Source of the DNA: Lycorma delicatula
Lineage: Eukaryota; Arthropoda; Insecta; Hemiptera; Fulgoridae
DNA length: 64,000 nt
Direction: 5' to 3'
Assembly: GCF_047948215.1 (NCBI RefSeq)
Contig: NC_134455.1
Location: 162,980,575-163,044,574, forward strand
Part shown: piece after piece, positions 28,701 through 37,265 of the stretch
Layout of the letters: the number at the start of each line of letters is the position of its first letter
Numbering within the stretch: position 1 is the stretch's first letter
Position numbers and translations under genes: made by a program
Notes under the pieces: generated by a model
Told to the model about the DNA's origin: nothing
The model's input: only the letters and a program-made list of their open reading frames with translations
Databases searched by the model: none

Positions 28701-31700
28701 AAAGTAGCTTAAAAATATCAAACTAAAGTTTATATTTGTCACTACCAGTTGAATTTCTCTTTTCCTACCTTTTTAGGTAAGTTTAGATATACCACACACC
28801 TGAAGAATAATTGTTTGATGATACTAACGTGTTTAATGATCAGTATCAGTGAATTGGTCTTATAAACAAAGAGTTCTGAACTATGACAGACATCAGCATA
28901 TAGCAGGAATGCATCTTAGTATTGAAACTCAAATTTTTTTTAGGTAACTTGAGTTCATTATCACAGTAAAATAGGCATGAGATCTACTATAGAATAATTT
29001 AAAATTTTAATAAATTTATTATTTAAAATGTACTGAATTTAAATGTACTAAATAAATAAGATTTTCAACAGCTGTTTAATAAAAGAAGAGGATAAAACAT
29101 TTCATAAAAATGTTAATGATTAAGATTTTGATTTCTATCTCATCTAGAAGTAACACAACAATTTATAGATTTCTAAAAATTAGATGTATTAATTTTAAAA
29201 AAAGAAGCATTTTCTTTAGCAGCATCTTCCCTCTTAATGTTGATTGGATAGGAAAAGTAAGCCCAATTTAAATTTGTGGTTAAAGTTTGTGATTTATATT
29301 AATATCAACATGTAAATGTGAATACATATTTTAGTATGTTAATTTGTCAGATGTTCTTTAAGCCTGAAGAAGCTATATTTTACAGCTCTACCATTGGTTT
29401 TTCATTTACAAAACTGGTAGAAATTATTGTACTCAACTGCTTCTACAATTTGAGTTTCTGCTTATACAATTTCTGATGGGAAAGATTACACATCAAGATA
29501 CATATCTAAAAATAAATTATTTCATAATTTGATAAATTTTAATAATTACATTTTTAATAAATCTTTTTATTTCTTAACTAATGAAGTTGATCAAACATCA
29601 AGAAATATTTAATATTTTATACATTTCTTTGTTAAGCTCTCAAAGTCAACAGAAAATTTTAATGTTGACCTTATGAAAAAGATTTTTATGACATACCATG
29701 ATTCTGTGTGTTCTTAAAATTGAAAATCGTGAAGAAACAATTCAAAAATTCTGTTTGAAAAAGTTAAAACTTAGAGCTTATAAAATTTTATGGCTTGTTA
29801 TTCACATTCACATGAATATAATATAATAATTGGATACAAAAAATAGCATTGAAAGATTAATGTTGTTATAGACTCAAAAATAAGTCAAAGTTATCACTAA
29901 CAAAACCATTTTAGAGATATCTGCCAGAATGGGTTTTCATACACATGTGACTTCCATCTGGTACTGCAGTCAGTACATTCCCACTTTAGTTATTTGTCTG
30001 AAAGCATAGTCTTGAGAGGCCACCATACTACCTATTCCTAAGGGGATTCCCCTAACTGCTAACATTGCAAACCCTCTGGCATTAGACATTTGAATTCTAG
30101 AAAATTTCTCCTATCAATACATCTTTATATTATAATATTCTTAGATGTACTATAATTAACAGTTAAACAGTTTTTTTTATTGGTATACATAAGCAGATCA
30201 ATAAGAAATAGTCATTATGAAAATTAGTTCCAAATATTCCCATATATAAACCCTATTTTGTATAAATTGCTTAAAGACCTTATCATGCTACATAAAACTT
30301 TCCACCAGAATATTAATAGTAAAAGAAAAAAATATGAACTGCTTCAAGAGAAAATGCATTCTGTGCATAATACAATTACATTTTAAGCAAGGTATTCACA
30401 TTTTCCTTGTAGCAGATCATTTTCCTTTAAAAATTGTATTGTACATTTTAATTACCGTGTATAAAAGAGATTCATTTGGTGGTATAAAACCAAACTTGTG
30501 AAGGCGTGGAGGAGGAGGAGGAGGTCGCCAAAGGGCAGAAGTAGTTGTTGATGCATTGGAGGGAGTGTATGGGGTAGTTGTAGGTGCTGGCAGTAGCCCA
30601 GCTGTCCATTGCTCGGATGGGGGATTGTCCAAATACTTTGAGTACTCTCCATTGAATCTTTGTGTCTGCAATTTAAAAACTTTATTGAAATTTTATTTTT
30701 ATTAACTTAATAAATGTTAAAATTAAACTTTTCTAAAAATTAGTAAAACAAACTTGTTTTACAATAAATACTAACTAATCATTTTCTAGTTATAACTCAT
30801 GAGGCATGATTAATATCTTAATAAATATTTTACTAGTAATTCTACAAGTGAGAAATATTCCATTAAATTCATTTTTATATTCATCATTTAACACAATCGT
30901 TTTTATAACCAAAAAGCTAGGTTATAAATCTTACAAACCTAGTTTATAAACTGTTAGTAATTAATTTTTATTGCAATCACTAAAATTCGGGCTTGTTAAT
31001 GAATGAATAAAATATAAAATAGATCTAACAATATATATATATATATATATTTTTCCTTTTGTTCACAACAAAACCAGGCTGTCATACTGATCACTCAGTT
31101 TTGTTCAGTCAGTAAATTTGATCGATAACTTTGTTAGTAGATGTGTACCAAGATATTGTAGTCATAGTATAATTTTGCATAAGAAAAGATTTAATAAAAA
31201 ATATGTGTTAAATTTAAATTAGTTTGCCACATGTCATATATAAAAATAAATAAAAGAATTTTCTAATAATGTATTAATTAACAATAATACCAGAGAAACT
31301 ACCACTGAAGAAGTGTTACCACCATATTTCATTCACGTTGTTCAATGACAGTTCTCATGAGAGATTGAAAGTAGAGATTACTTTCAAAAATGCTGGTCCC
31401 AAAAGTAATCCTGTTCTCTAACCAGCAATTTCCCCGATTTTTTGTTGTTGATTTTATTCTTTAGATTTTAGAAATTCATTATTCTAAGCTTAAAAATCAT
31501 CAACAAATGAGTGGACATTCAAATTGTTTTTAAATTTTATAGAACAAGTTAGGGAAAAGTATGTTCGATAAGGAACAAGTAAGAAAACCCAGTTTTCAAT
31601 GTTTTGCTTTTTAGCAAAAAATTGAAATCCTACCTCAGCAATGTAAAAAGTAATAAAGAGGTATTATTAATACGGAAAACATTTTTAGGTTTATAAGTGA

Positions 31701-34700
31701 AATGTATTATTATTTGATATTAATTTGTATTATTATTTGAAATTAATAACTCTTGTCTTTAGATATTTTCAAACTGCCAAAAGGTTGTGGTGGAATATAA
31801 GTGAATAATGTGCAACAAACGTTCAAAATGTTTTGCAAAAATTAAGTAAATCTAAAATATCAGTTACAAAAGAAGAGAAAAATGCAATAATTTTGCTTAT
31901 ATGTATTAATGCATTATATTACTAATGCCTGACTTAAATTGGCATTCTCTTAATGATTAATGACAGCCAAAATTGTAGTGTATGATAAAATGAAGTAGAA
32001 AATTATTGACCTAAAAGTTTTCTTCCACCTTTATCAAAAATATTTAAAACAATATATTCTCAGGATCCAGCAGAATATTATCTTTAGATTTTTAAATGCG
32101 TGGATCCTTGATTAAGATAGTAAGAACTAGTCATAGCTTTTTAAAACATGTTCTTTCTTTAGACATAAGGAAAACTTTAATGGTGTCAAATTTTGATTTC
32201 TTTTGTATTCTTCATTAACAATTGAAATACTGCATTGTTAGAAATGTATTTTTTTAAAAAAGATAAAATTCCTGGGGAAAGTAAAAAATTCAGTGGTGTC
32301 AAAACTGATAATATGGATTTTCCTTGGTTCTCAGTTTCTTTTACAATACAAATCTGATGTGCCTCTCATTTAATACAAAATATGACAGAAATTAGAATCA
32401 AATTTATTAAAATTTGTATTTATGTGTATGACTTTTTCATGTTACCTTTATGCCCTTTTCATTATAACATTAAAAATGTTATTTTATATTAAAACTGAAA
32501 AAAATTTTGTTGACAAGAGCATTGTTCTAGTTTACCACAACTGGAAAACATGCTTTCTAAGAAGATGAAATATTTATACAACCAGTGAGAATAAAAAAGG
32601 TTGTTAGGAAATTTTATCACTTGCAGTGCACATAAAGAAAAAATTAAAAGGTCAAAATGAAAATTATCTAAAGCATGCTTTTTAATAAGAAAAATTACAA
32701 AAAAAAATGTACAGGAAATTTTGTTAACAAAGTTTCTTGAAATGTATTATAAATCAATTTCATTAAGGGAATTTTTGTTAGGAATATTAGTTTTATTTCT
32801 GTTATACTCTAATGCTTTTGAGTTAGAGTTGGAGACTGTCCCAGAATGGAGAATGCAAAAAGGAAATGATTTAGTTAAAATCCATTGGATAACCCTTGTG
32901 CAAGGGTTATAGGATTATATCCCTTGGATAATCCTACAAGCCTACTGATAAAAAAATGTCTAAACAAAAAGGAGAAAAAACATACAACGATAAGAGTGGA
33001 AAAATTTAATAATCAATGATATCACCAATTGAAATTATACTGTTATAAACAATTTGAATTCAGTAATAAAGGTAAATGTATATGTAATAAAAATCATTTT
33101 CAAGCAATTTGAAATAAAACTAGAGAAGAAAATACAATTTAACAAATTAAAATAATAAATAATGGGACTTAACAATAAATTTTTGTCATTACTGGCAAAC
33201 ATAAAACTAAAGATTATAAAAAGATTATCTCCCAGAGCTCTCTACTTTATGTATCTACTGTAAGTTTAATTGGCATTTTTTAATTATTTTATTAACTTCT
33301 CAGTAGTATAAATACTTTCACTACACTATTCCTATCCCATAATAAAGAAGCATATAGCATTATATATATATATCCTTATATATTATTAATATTATTATAT
33401 ATATTATCCTATTGTAATCCCTTAAATAAAATATTTTATTAAATACTGTATTTATGTTAAATTTTTTACTCTATATTCAGTTCCATTAATCATATTACAA
33501 TATTTTGCTAATATTAGTAGTATTGATTTAATATTAGTTTATGTTTGTTTATTAGTTTATTTGGTTTTCAACATCAATTTTCCCAGTTTCTCGATTCCTT
33601 AGGCATATAAAACACTTAGGTGTTTTGTAGCATCCATACAGAATGTGAAAAATGAACACCTCAGAAGATGCTTCTTGAAATCTCCCATTTTATCACATAA
33701 TTTATTTCAATGTAAATGCTAATTTACCTGTTACTATTCTGATTTTTTAATTTTCACAATCTTCTGTTGACATGATTCCTAAATGCCTGTATAATTTTCT
33801 TGTTAAACTTTCCTTTTATTTGCATTTGTTCACTAACTTACTGCCTCTTACTTTCATTACTTTTATTTTCATACTGTATTCTTTCCTATCTTCTAATTTT
33901 GAAATTTTCTGCTAATACTTTAGCTTTATGTCACTTATCAGCAAAATATCTTATACACAGATCTCATTGACACTAATTACTTCTACTTCTTAAGAGTACT
34001 TCTAGAGCTTCTAGAGTAATATTCTAGAGTACTGTTGAGTACATCTTAAGCACACATAAAATGGCTAAGGTTATGATACATCCATGATTACACTTATTTC
34101 GTCTACAACAAACTACTCAATCCATTTTCATAGATGTATTCTGCTTCCTGCAATTCTTAAATCTTTCCAACCTACTTCTTGAATGTTTTATATTTTCAGC
34201 ATCTTATTTCATTTCATATGATCAATCACTATTTCTAATCCATAAAATACATTTATTTTACTTCTTTCTATAAATTTCTCACTAACAATTGTTAGCCCTC
34301 TTTCATCCCTTGTGCCTCTTCCCTTTTTGATCTTGGATGAGCATTTGATCTATATTTTACTTCTTTTTAATAAATATTAATAAAAGAATCTTTGCTAAAT
34401 GTTAAAAAAGCTTTTTTGTGAACATTTATTTGTGATGACTATGGATATCTTTCATGCTTTTGGCGAATGGAATCATTGTCATTTTAAGACAATCTTCTTG
34501 CCACATTTTACTGCTGTAAGTCACATAAAGGCCAGGTTTTTGGCCTATTTTTAGGTTATTTTACTTGCTGACCTGATTTTTACATTAGTTCTTAAAATCT
34601 TTTTCTTTCAAAATCTTAAGCTGAACATTAGAATCTATAATTTTTTTTCTCTTCAATTCATTATTTAGTTCTCTGTAGAGAAAATATTAATAAGTAAACT

Positions 34701-37265
34701 TTGTGTAACATTTTGGTTAATATAAGTGTAGATATTTACAAATGTTCAATATTGTCCACCTACATAATATCAATGACATCAACCTTATAAGCAATGTTTT
34801 CAAAAGTCCTACCATCATATTTGTGATTGCATCCACTTTTGTTATCCTAACAACTGCAGTTCATTTAGATCCAAAGGAAAAGGCAACCAAAATACTTACT
34901 TTATTTCTAATCTAGTCTTCCACAGAAATCCACAGATCTTTAGTTAGGCCATTTGGAATATCTATGTGACTGAGGTAAAGGGTAAGTCGCATACAATTTA
35001 GGTGTGGTGGATGGTATAGGGTTGTACAATTTTTTCTTAAATAATTCTACATTCATATCTTCTTGTTAAATCTTTCCAATAGATTTATAGAATGCTCAAG
35101 TTATTTAGAAAAAATAAATTAACTTAAAAAACTCATCTGGATGTCCACACTTCATATTCTAATATGATTATTTACTTTATCATTCAGATAGAAATCTGCC
35201 TTATTATAAGAAAAATGTTACAAAGATTTTCATTAATCTCTCTTCTGCCAAGCATTTGAACACAAAATTATTTTCCTTCATCATTGTTGTTCAGAGATTG
35301 TATGTTGTACATATGCTTTAAAGTTACTTTTTTTTTATCCACTACCTTGTGAATACTCTGTTCCAATATAGTGTGTGTAGTTAATTTTTGTATGTCTTGC
35401 ACTTATTTGTTTCATTTCAATTGGAGGAGGCCTACTCAGACTTTCCATCATGTGAGGTATAAATTATGTAGTTCAAGAAAGTGGTCTTTTGCAATTTAGT
35501 TTCAAAAAACAGTGAACATCTTTTTTTATCTGTAAAAGACAACTGTACAAATAACCATAAAAAAACTAACTAGATTTAAACAAATTATTATTATTTCAAT
35601 AATATTAATTAAAAATTTCCTATGATATAGATGATTCATAAATTCAGTATGAATGCCCAGTATAACTAAAGCATGCCTTTTCTACATTCACTTTACAATA
35701 ATTAAGGAGTTTTGAAAGTACAGTCCAAACTGGAGTAATCAAAGAAATAACAGAGGTGTTTTATTTTTAAAATAAATGGATTAAAACATTGGTAGATGAG
35801 AATTAATTTACTCTACCTATTAAAACATGAAAACATAGAAGCATAAATAAAAAGAAAAATAATCAAGGATGTTAAAATTGCATCTTCTACTAGCAAATAC
35901 TTAATGTGAGGTGTATAAATATATTAATAAATTTCACCTATATCTAGTAAACTGATCTGAAATTTTATAAGAAACTGGGTCCAACATACTGTAAACAAGT
36001 ATTCACATATTTTCACTTGAAGGTCCAGTAGGCCTAATATTACTAAGAACAAAAACAATTACAAAATTACTGAGAATTACATTATTTTCAACTATATGAC
36101 TTTAATCTGACCCTTAACCCATGATGAATGCACATATAACATTAGTGCTACTGAAACAAATTAAAGAAAGGTAAAATTCTTAAGTTATTCTACAGTCGGT
36201 AATTAACTAAGGTAAATCTTTTTTTATAGTCAATTACCTCAATTAACTTTTGTAAAAATTATAATGAATTTTTTATTATTATTATTGACTTAGTATTACT
36301 AATATTTAAGATTTCAAATAAGAGCAAGTTTATATTCGCCTGAAATTCAATAAGCCAAAATAAGATTTTATCAAATATTCTTCTAAAAGAAATGATTAAA
36401 AATTGTTACTTTTAATTAAAATACTAAATTTAATTAAAAAATTATTATTAGTTAACTGTTTTTGTAAGTAAACTACTTGCATATATTTCACTTTCACTTT
36501 GTCTACTTCCTTCATTTTAAAAATAATATATATGTAAACAACACAAAAAAATTCATAAAAAACATAAAACTTAAATTTTCAAAACGATACAAAGTCCTAA
36601 TTAACATTTAAATCGTGCAAACACGATAAGGACACTTATGCATATTTGTGATTACATTCAACAAGTAGGTTTCACTTGTTTTAAACAAGTTGAATCAACA
36701 TTTAAGAAGCAGGATAAATATTTGCTAGATAAGCTGTATTCTTGCTCTCTTTCTTAACTTGTTGAAAATAATATGGTAGGCCTATAACTTAGAATATCAC
36801 ACAAATATTTTGGCTAAATTAAACTGGAATAAATAGATTCTAAACGTTGTTTAATATAAAATAAATTAACAAATTAAACAAAAATAAATTATCGGAAGAA
36901 ATTCTACGAGTTAGATCATTATGAGGAATAAAGTACTGATAAATATTCATGAATTGCATAACTTCTACGAAGCTTGCCTGACCGGATGCATAACCATTAA
37001 ACAACAGCAATTAAAATTATACTGTTCATTTACATTTCTTTGAAAAAAACTTAAATTTATAGTTATATATTATTATATAATTAGCATTAGATAGAATGAA
37101 ATTTTTGTACTTGTAATCATTTTACTTGACTGAAATTTTTATATAACATACCTGATAAACGGTATCATCTGTTTGAACATTGTACGTATGAGTCGTATAA
37201 ACACTTCTAGGTCTTACTTGAGGAGGCAAAGTATCTTTGCGGTATTCGGTTGAAATATTTGCCAT
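3902..37265 (-). CDS. Six-exon host gene, 363-aa protein of unknown function
   Basis: Joining 37265-37152, 30665-30456, 27592-27461, 24161-24037, 5349-5065 and 4127-3902 on the minus strand gives one open frame of 363 residues. Introns 1-3 are phase 0. Introns 4 and 5 are phase 2, splitting a Lys and an Arg codon that rebuild correctly. All ten splice sites are GT/AG. Intron sizes are about 6.5, 2.9, 3.3, 18.7 and 0.9 kb. The N-terminal third is low in complexity and rich in Pro and Thr (a run of six Pro near residue 89). From about residue 109 on it reads as a compact, beta-rich domain with motifs RIRVDMTLDRSVRVI, GGTGSASALLHPNGRIYQYG, CALVYLVDSAG and ESxS-free Gly/Asn turns. I see no signal peptide, membrane helix or catalytic motif. 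I do not recognise the family. Clean splicing and absence of stops argue that it is functional. Confidence 0.85.
5065..5349 (-). CDS. Host gene exon 5
   Basis: Completes the split Lys codon, then encodes 94 residues (YAKMWYKGVSF to TPDGLV) plus two bases of an Arg codon. The acceptor is ATTGCAG and the donor is GTACAA. It continues the beta-rich domain (CALVYLVDSAG) and adds a helical-looking segment (HVQEAVDTLRAAQYW). Confidence 0.87.
5826..5862. repeat. CA/CG-type low-complexity repeat
   Basis: An impure run of alternating purine and pyrimidine (acacacatgcatgcgcacg, then acgcacatacacacacag) inside intron 4. It could adopt left-handed DNA. I see no other role. Confidence 0.7.
6560..7790 (+). 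pseudogene. Decayed copy of a multicopy insect protein (HQDI/RYQG/MLADYCW type)
   Basis: Fragments line up in order across broken frames: GTQKALPFGVP (about 6642), GELNDLVRDLK (6799), HNGNKYLSIPI (7016), PPLHIKLGLMKNS (7318), EGKIKEGIFVGPQIR (7421) and MENRYKGKLNTKMLANYC (7717). From general knowledge, the last matches a hallmark of a very high-copy insect protein family (HQDI-x2-ME-x-RYQG-x-WN-x2-MLADYCW). The family is uncharacterised and behaves like a repeat. Many stops and shifts are present, so this is not a gene. It lies in intron 4, antisense to the host gene. Confidence 0.65.
7791..13429. other. Intron 4, no recognisable feature apart from microsatellites
   Basis: AT-rich intronic sequence with no coding pattern that I can support. 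A short ATT run lies at 8337-8355. Confidence 0.5.
12242..12349. repeat. (CA)n microsatellite
   Basis: An impure CA-rich start is followed by an uninterrupted run of about 24 CA units (12300-12348). It is intronic. Confidence 0.93.
14100..15450 (-). pseudogene. hAT transposase pseudogene (ZBED5/SCAND3-like)
   Basis: Reading right to left, the remnant shows AKKVLLSNDTVSRRINDMA (about 15270-15229, duplicated at about 14805-14764), then SASKSIPGHT and further pieces. A C-terminal open stretch at 14291-14100 contains LAYLADVFLHLNDLNMNLQG and DKVHAFVKLDMW. From general knowledge, LSNDTVSRRI-x-DMA and LADIF-x-HLN-x-LN-x-x-LQG are typical of hAT transposases related to ZBED5 and SCAND3. Stops and shifts are frequent and the tandem duplication breaks the domain order, so it is inactive. 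Confidence 0.75.
14517..15445. repeat. 465-bp tandem duplication inside the hAT element
   Basis: 14517-14981 and 14982-15445 are almost identical copies. The only difference I noticed is one base (gtccaatctg against gtccatctg). The unit begins with ggcaagagaagatt in both copies. The first copy ends aaaata and runs straight into the second ggcaag. Near-identity means the duplication is much younger than the decay of the transposase. An assembly artefact is the main alternative. Confidence 0.93.
15970..15993. repeat. Perfect inverted repeat, 11-bp arms, 2-nt spacer
   Basis: AATTGCTCACA, spacer tt, then TGTGAGCAATT. It lies in the hAT element between the transposase remnant and the SINE. Confidence 0.95.
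16061..16309 (+). mobile_element. tRNA-derived SINE inserted in the hAT element
   Basis: A body of about 250 bp carries a pol III B-box-like GGTTCAAATCC at 16080 and ends in an A-rich tail (acagaaaaaaag). It is bracketed by direct repeats AGGTTTCATT(A/G)GGT at 16047-16060 and 16310-16323, a 14-bp target-site duplication with one mismatch. The 5' end lacks a clear A box, suggesting 5' truncation. A second copy of the family lies at 56905-57140. Confidence 0.85.
16651..16696. repeat. 23-bp tandem repeat, two units
   Basis: The unit atgttatatcctatacattc plus tat is repeated exactly at 16651-16673 and 16674-16696. Confidence 0.93.
16714..16748. repeat. (CA)n microsatellite
   Basis: About 16 CA units without interruption, in intron 4. 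Confidence 0.93.
16749..18614. other. Intron 4, nothing recognised
   Basis: AT-rich intronic DNA between the hAT element and the mariner elements. No coding or repeat pattern stands out. Confidence 0.5.
18734..20030 (-). mobile_element. Tc1/mariner-superfamily element nested in the mariner
   Basis: The left end is CAGGCTGTCCCATATAAAAC and the inward right end is CAGAGCGTCCAATATAAAAC, continuing into GCAACCC on both sides. TA flanks both ends (18732-18733 and 20031-20032), so target-site duplication is intact. The length of 1297 bp is typical. It interrupted the 5' untranslated part of the mariner about 120 bp from its left end, so it is younger than the mariner. Confidence 0.93.
18960..19844 (-). 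pseudogene. Transposase pseudogene of the nested element
   Basis: It begins MVFSLDERVFIVESYF at 19844, the HTH-bearing start common in this group. It shifts frame near 19710 (into FRETGSVNNKEYKRSASVLN) and again near 19600. LIFTDEAWFHLDGYVNSQN near 19400 holds the first catalytic Asp (TDE), and RGLWPPRSPDVFF near 19075 the region of the last acidic residue. The middle, including the usual HQQDGAxxH motif, is degraded. It is a DDE/D transposase that can no longer be made whole. Confidence 0.85.
20067..21115 (+). pseudogene. Mariner transposase pseudogene (SETMAR-like family)
   Basis: It starts MAALLSVCTKEEQRSVISFL and hits a stop at 20238-20240, where a palindrome has replaced the expected linker. 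It resumes with a broken AREM-like segment, RWVPKQLTQLHKQTRL, then LDRIITDDETWIHHYEPESK (first catalytic Asp in TDDETW), VFWDSKGPVLEDY, LHDNALH (second Asp region, shifted), PPYSPDIAPSDYHLFGPLKE (third Asp in SDYHLF) and an end VEMQGDYVEKL. The DD34D order is typical of irritans-subfamily mariner. At least four frame breaks are present. It is a transposon gene, not the host SETMAR gene. Confidence 0.9.
20236..20281. repeat. Perfect inverted repeat, 22-bp arms, 2-nt spacer
   Basis: The left arm starts TGTAGCGGTAAACGTCGTCC (20236-20257), the spacer is ct (20258-20259), and the right arm (20260-20281) is its exact complement. The right arm is expected mariner coding sequence (the GRPSTATN region). 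The left arm takes the place of the linker normally found upstream, and creates the stop. Confidence 0.97.
21190..24036. other. Intron 4, proximal part, nothing recognised
   Basis: AT-rich sequence. Two small open stretches (near 22830-23045 and 23210-23450) look random. An inverted repeat AACAATACAT, 4-nt loop, ATGTATTGTT lies near 21273-21296. Confidence 0.45.
24037..24161 (-). CDS. Host gene exon 4
   Basis: Encodes 41 residues plus two bases of a Lys codon. It includes VVALGGTGSASALL and HPNGRIYQYGSRVEIL. The acceptor is TTTTATAG and the donor is GTAAGT. A decayed LINE begins only about 90 bp upstream, inside intron 3. Confidence 0.85.
24250..26640 (+). pseudogene. Heavily decayed non-LTR retrotransposon (R2/NeSL-like RT)
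   Basis: Pieces of a LINE polyprotein survive in order. ADWFHELKKWVDKTPAIMDN (about 25795) is the linker before RT, followed by EVDGLQNYWS-like text near 25920 and PAKYYPITC-like text near 26082. EQKDYCEESRGCKEQ follows near 26190, and KKAFNS near 26290 (motif A region, Asp lost). GDAINALWFCLALNPL near 26490 is motif B, and LKYMDNTKIIFRH near 26595 is motif C, YMDD turned to YMDN. The block is richer in GC than the surrounding intron 3. The LALNPL and YMDD-type wording suggests the R2/NeSL-like LINE lineages, which I infer only from motif style. Confidence 0.6.
24344..24371. repeat. Two overlapping inverted repeats
   Basis: TTTGGACAA, ca, TTGTCCAAA (24344-24363, 2-nt spacer) overlaps CAACATTGT, ccaa, ACAATGTTG (24350-24371). 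Both are perfect with 9-bp arms, at the left edge of the LINE remnant. Confidence 0.9.
26641..27460. other. Intron 3, nothing recognised
   Basis: AT-rich intronic DNA between the LINE remnant and exon 3. Confidence 0.5.
27461..27592 (-). CDS. Host gene exon 3
   Basis: Encodes 44 residues (109-152) starting SWREMESMEP. The acceptor is TTATCAG and the donor is AAG then GTCAGT. It contains the first conserved-looking beta strands (RLHNRIRVDMTLDRSVRVI). Codon phase 0 at both ends. Confidence 0.85.
27868..28030 (-). mobile_element. tRNA-derived SINE, second family
   Basis: Read on the minus strand, a tRNA-like head (TGTGGTGGAGAGGTAGCGTC, near 28010) is followed by a B-box-like GTTCAATCCC near 27970-27960. 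A tRNA-unrelated tail then ends near AAGCTTTCAAAGCTTC. The promoter spacing fits a tRNA-derived SINE of about 150-160 bp. No target-site duplication is clear, suggesting age. It lies in intron 2 and differs from the SINE at 16061. Confidence 0.65.
28221..28253. repeat. Two adjoining perfect palindromes
   Basis: ATCTTTAATTAAAGAT (28221-28236) and TGTGTTTAATTAAACACA (28236-28253) share one base and the same TTTAATTAAA core. They lie in intron 2. Confidence 0.95.
28254..30455. other. Intron 2, nothing recognised
   Basis: AT-rich intronic sequence with no coding pattern. Confidence 0.5.
30456..30665 (-). CDS. Host gene exon 2 (Pro/Thr-rich linker)
   Basis: Encodes 70 residues (39-108) between acceptor TTAAATTGCAG and donor GTAATT. 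The protein is low in complexity: Thr/Pro-rich, then six prolines. It ends FIPPNESLLYT. This is probably a disordered linker before the folded domain. Confidence 0.85.
31030..31051. repeat. (AT)n microsatellite
   Basis: About 11 uninterrupted AT units in intron 1. Confidence 0.92.
32889..32910. repeat. Perfect inverted repeat, 10-bp arms, 2-nt spacer
   Basis: ATAACCCTTG, spacer tg, CAAGGGTTAT. It is followed 14 bp later by tcccttggataatcc, a near repeat of the sequence entering the left arm. Confidence 0.95.
37152..37265 (-). CDS. Host gene exon 1 (start codon)
   Basis: Encodes residues 1-38, from MANISTEYRK to TVYQ. The ATG occupies 37265-37263 and the donor GTATGT follows 37152. The next exon enters in phase 0. 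No TATA box is obvious just upstream, and a non-coding 5' exon cannot be excluded. Confidence 0.82.

Larger units (their letters stand above)
30666..37151. other. Intron 1, no gene recognised
   Basis: About 6.5 kb of AT-rich sequence. It contains short TA runs (31030-31051 and around 33360-33410) and one inverted repeat at 32889. No TE coding remnant was found. Confidence 0.5.

Noticed and set aside
30452..30652. Alternative open frame overlapping exon 2
   Set aside because: It is a shifted reading of the host exon. The exon frame is fixed by splice phases on both sides.
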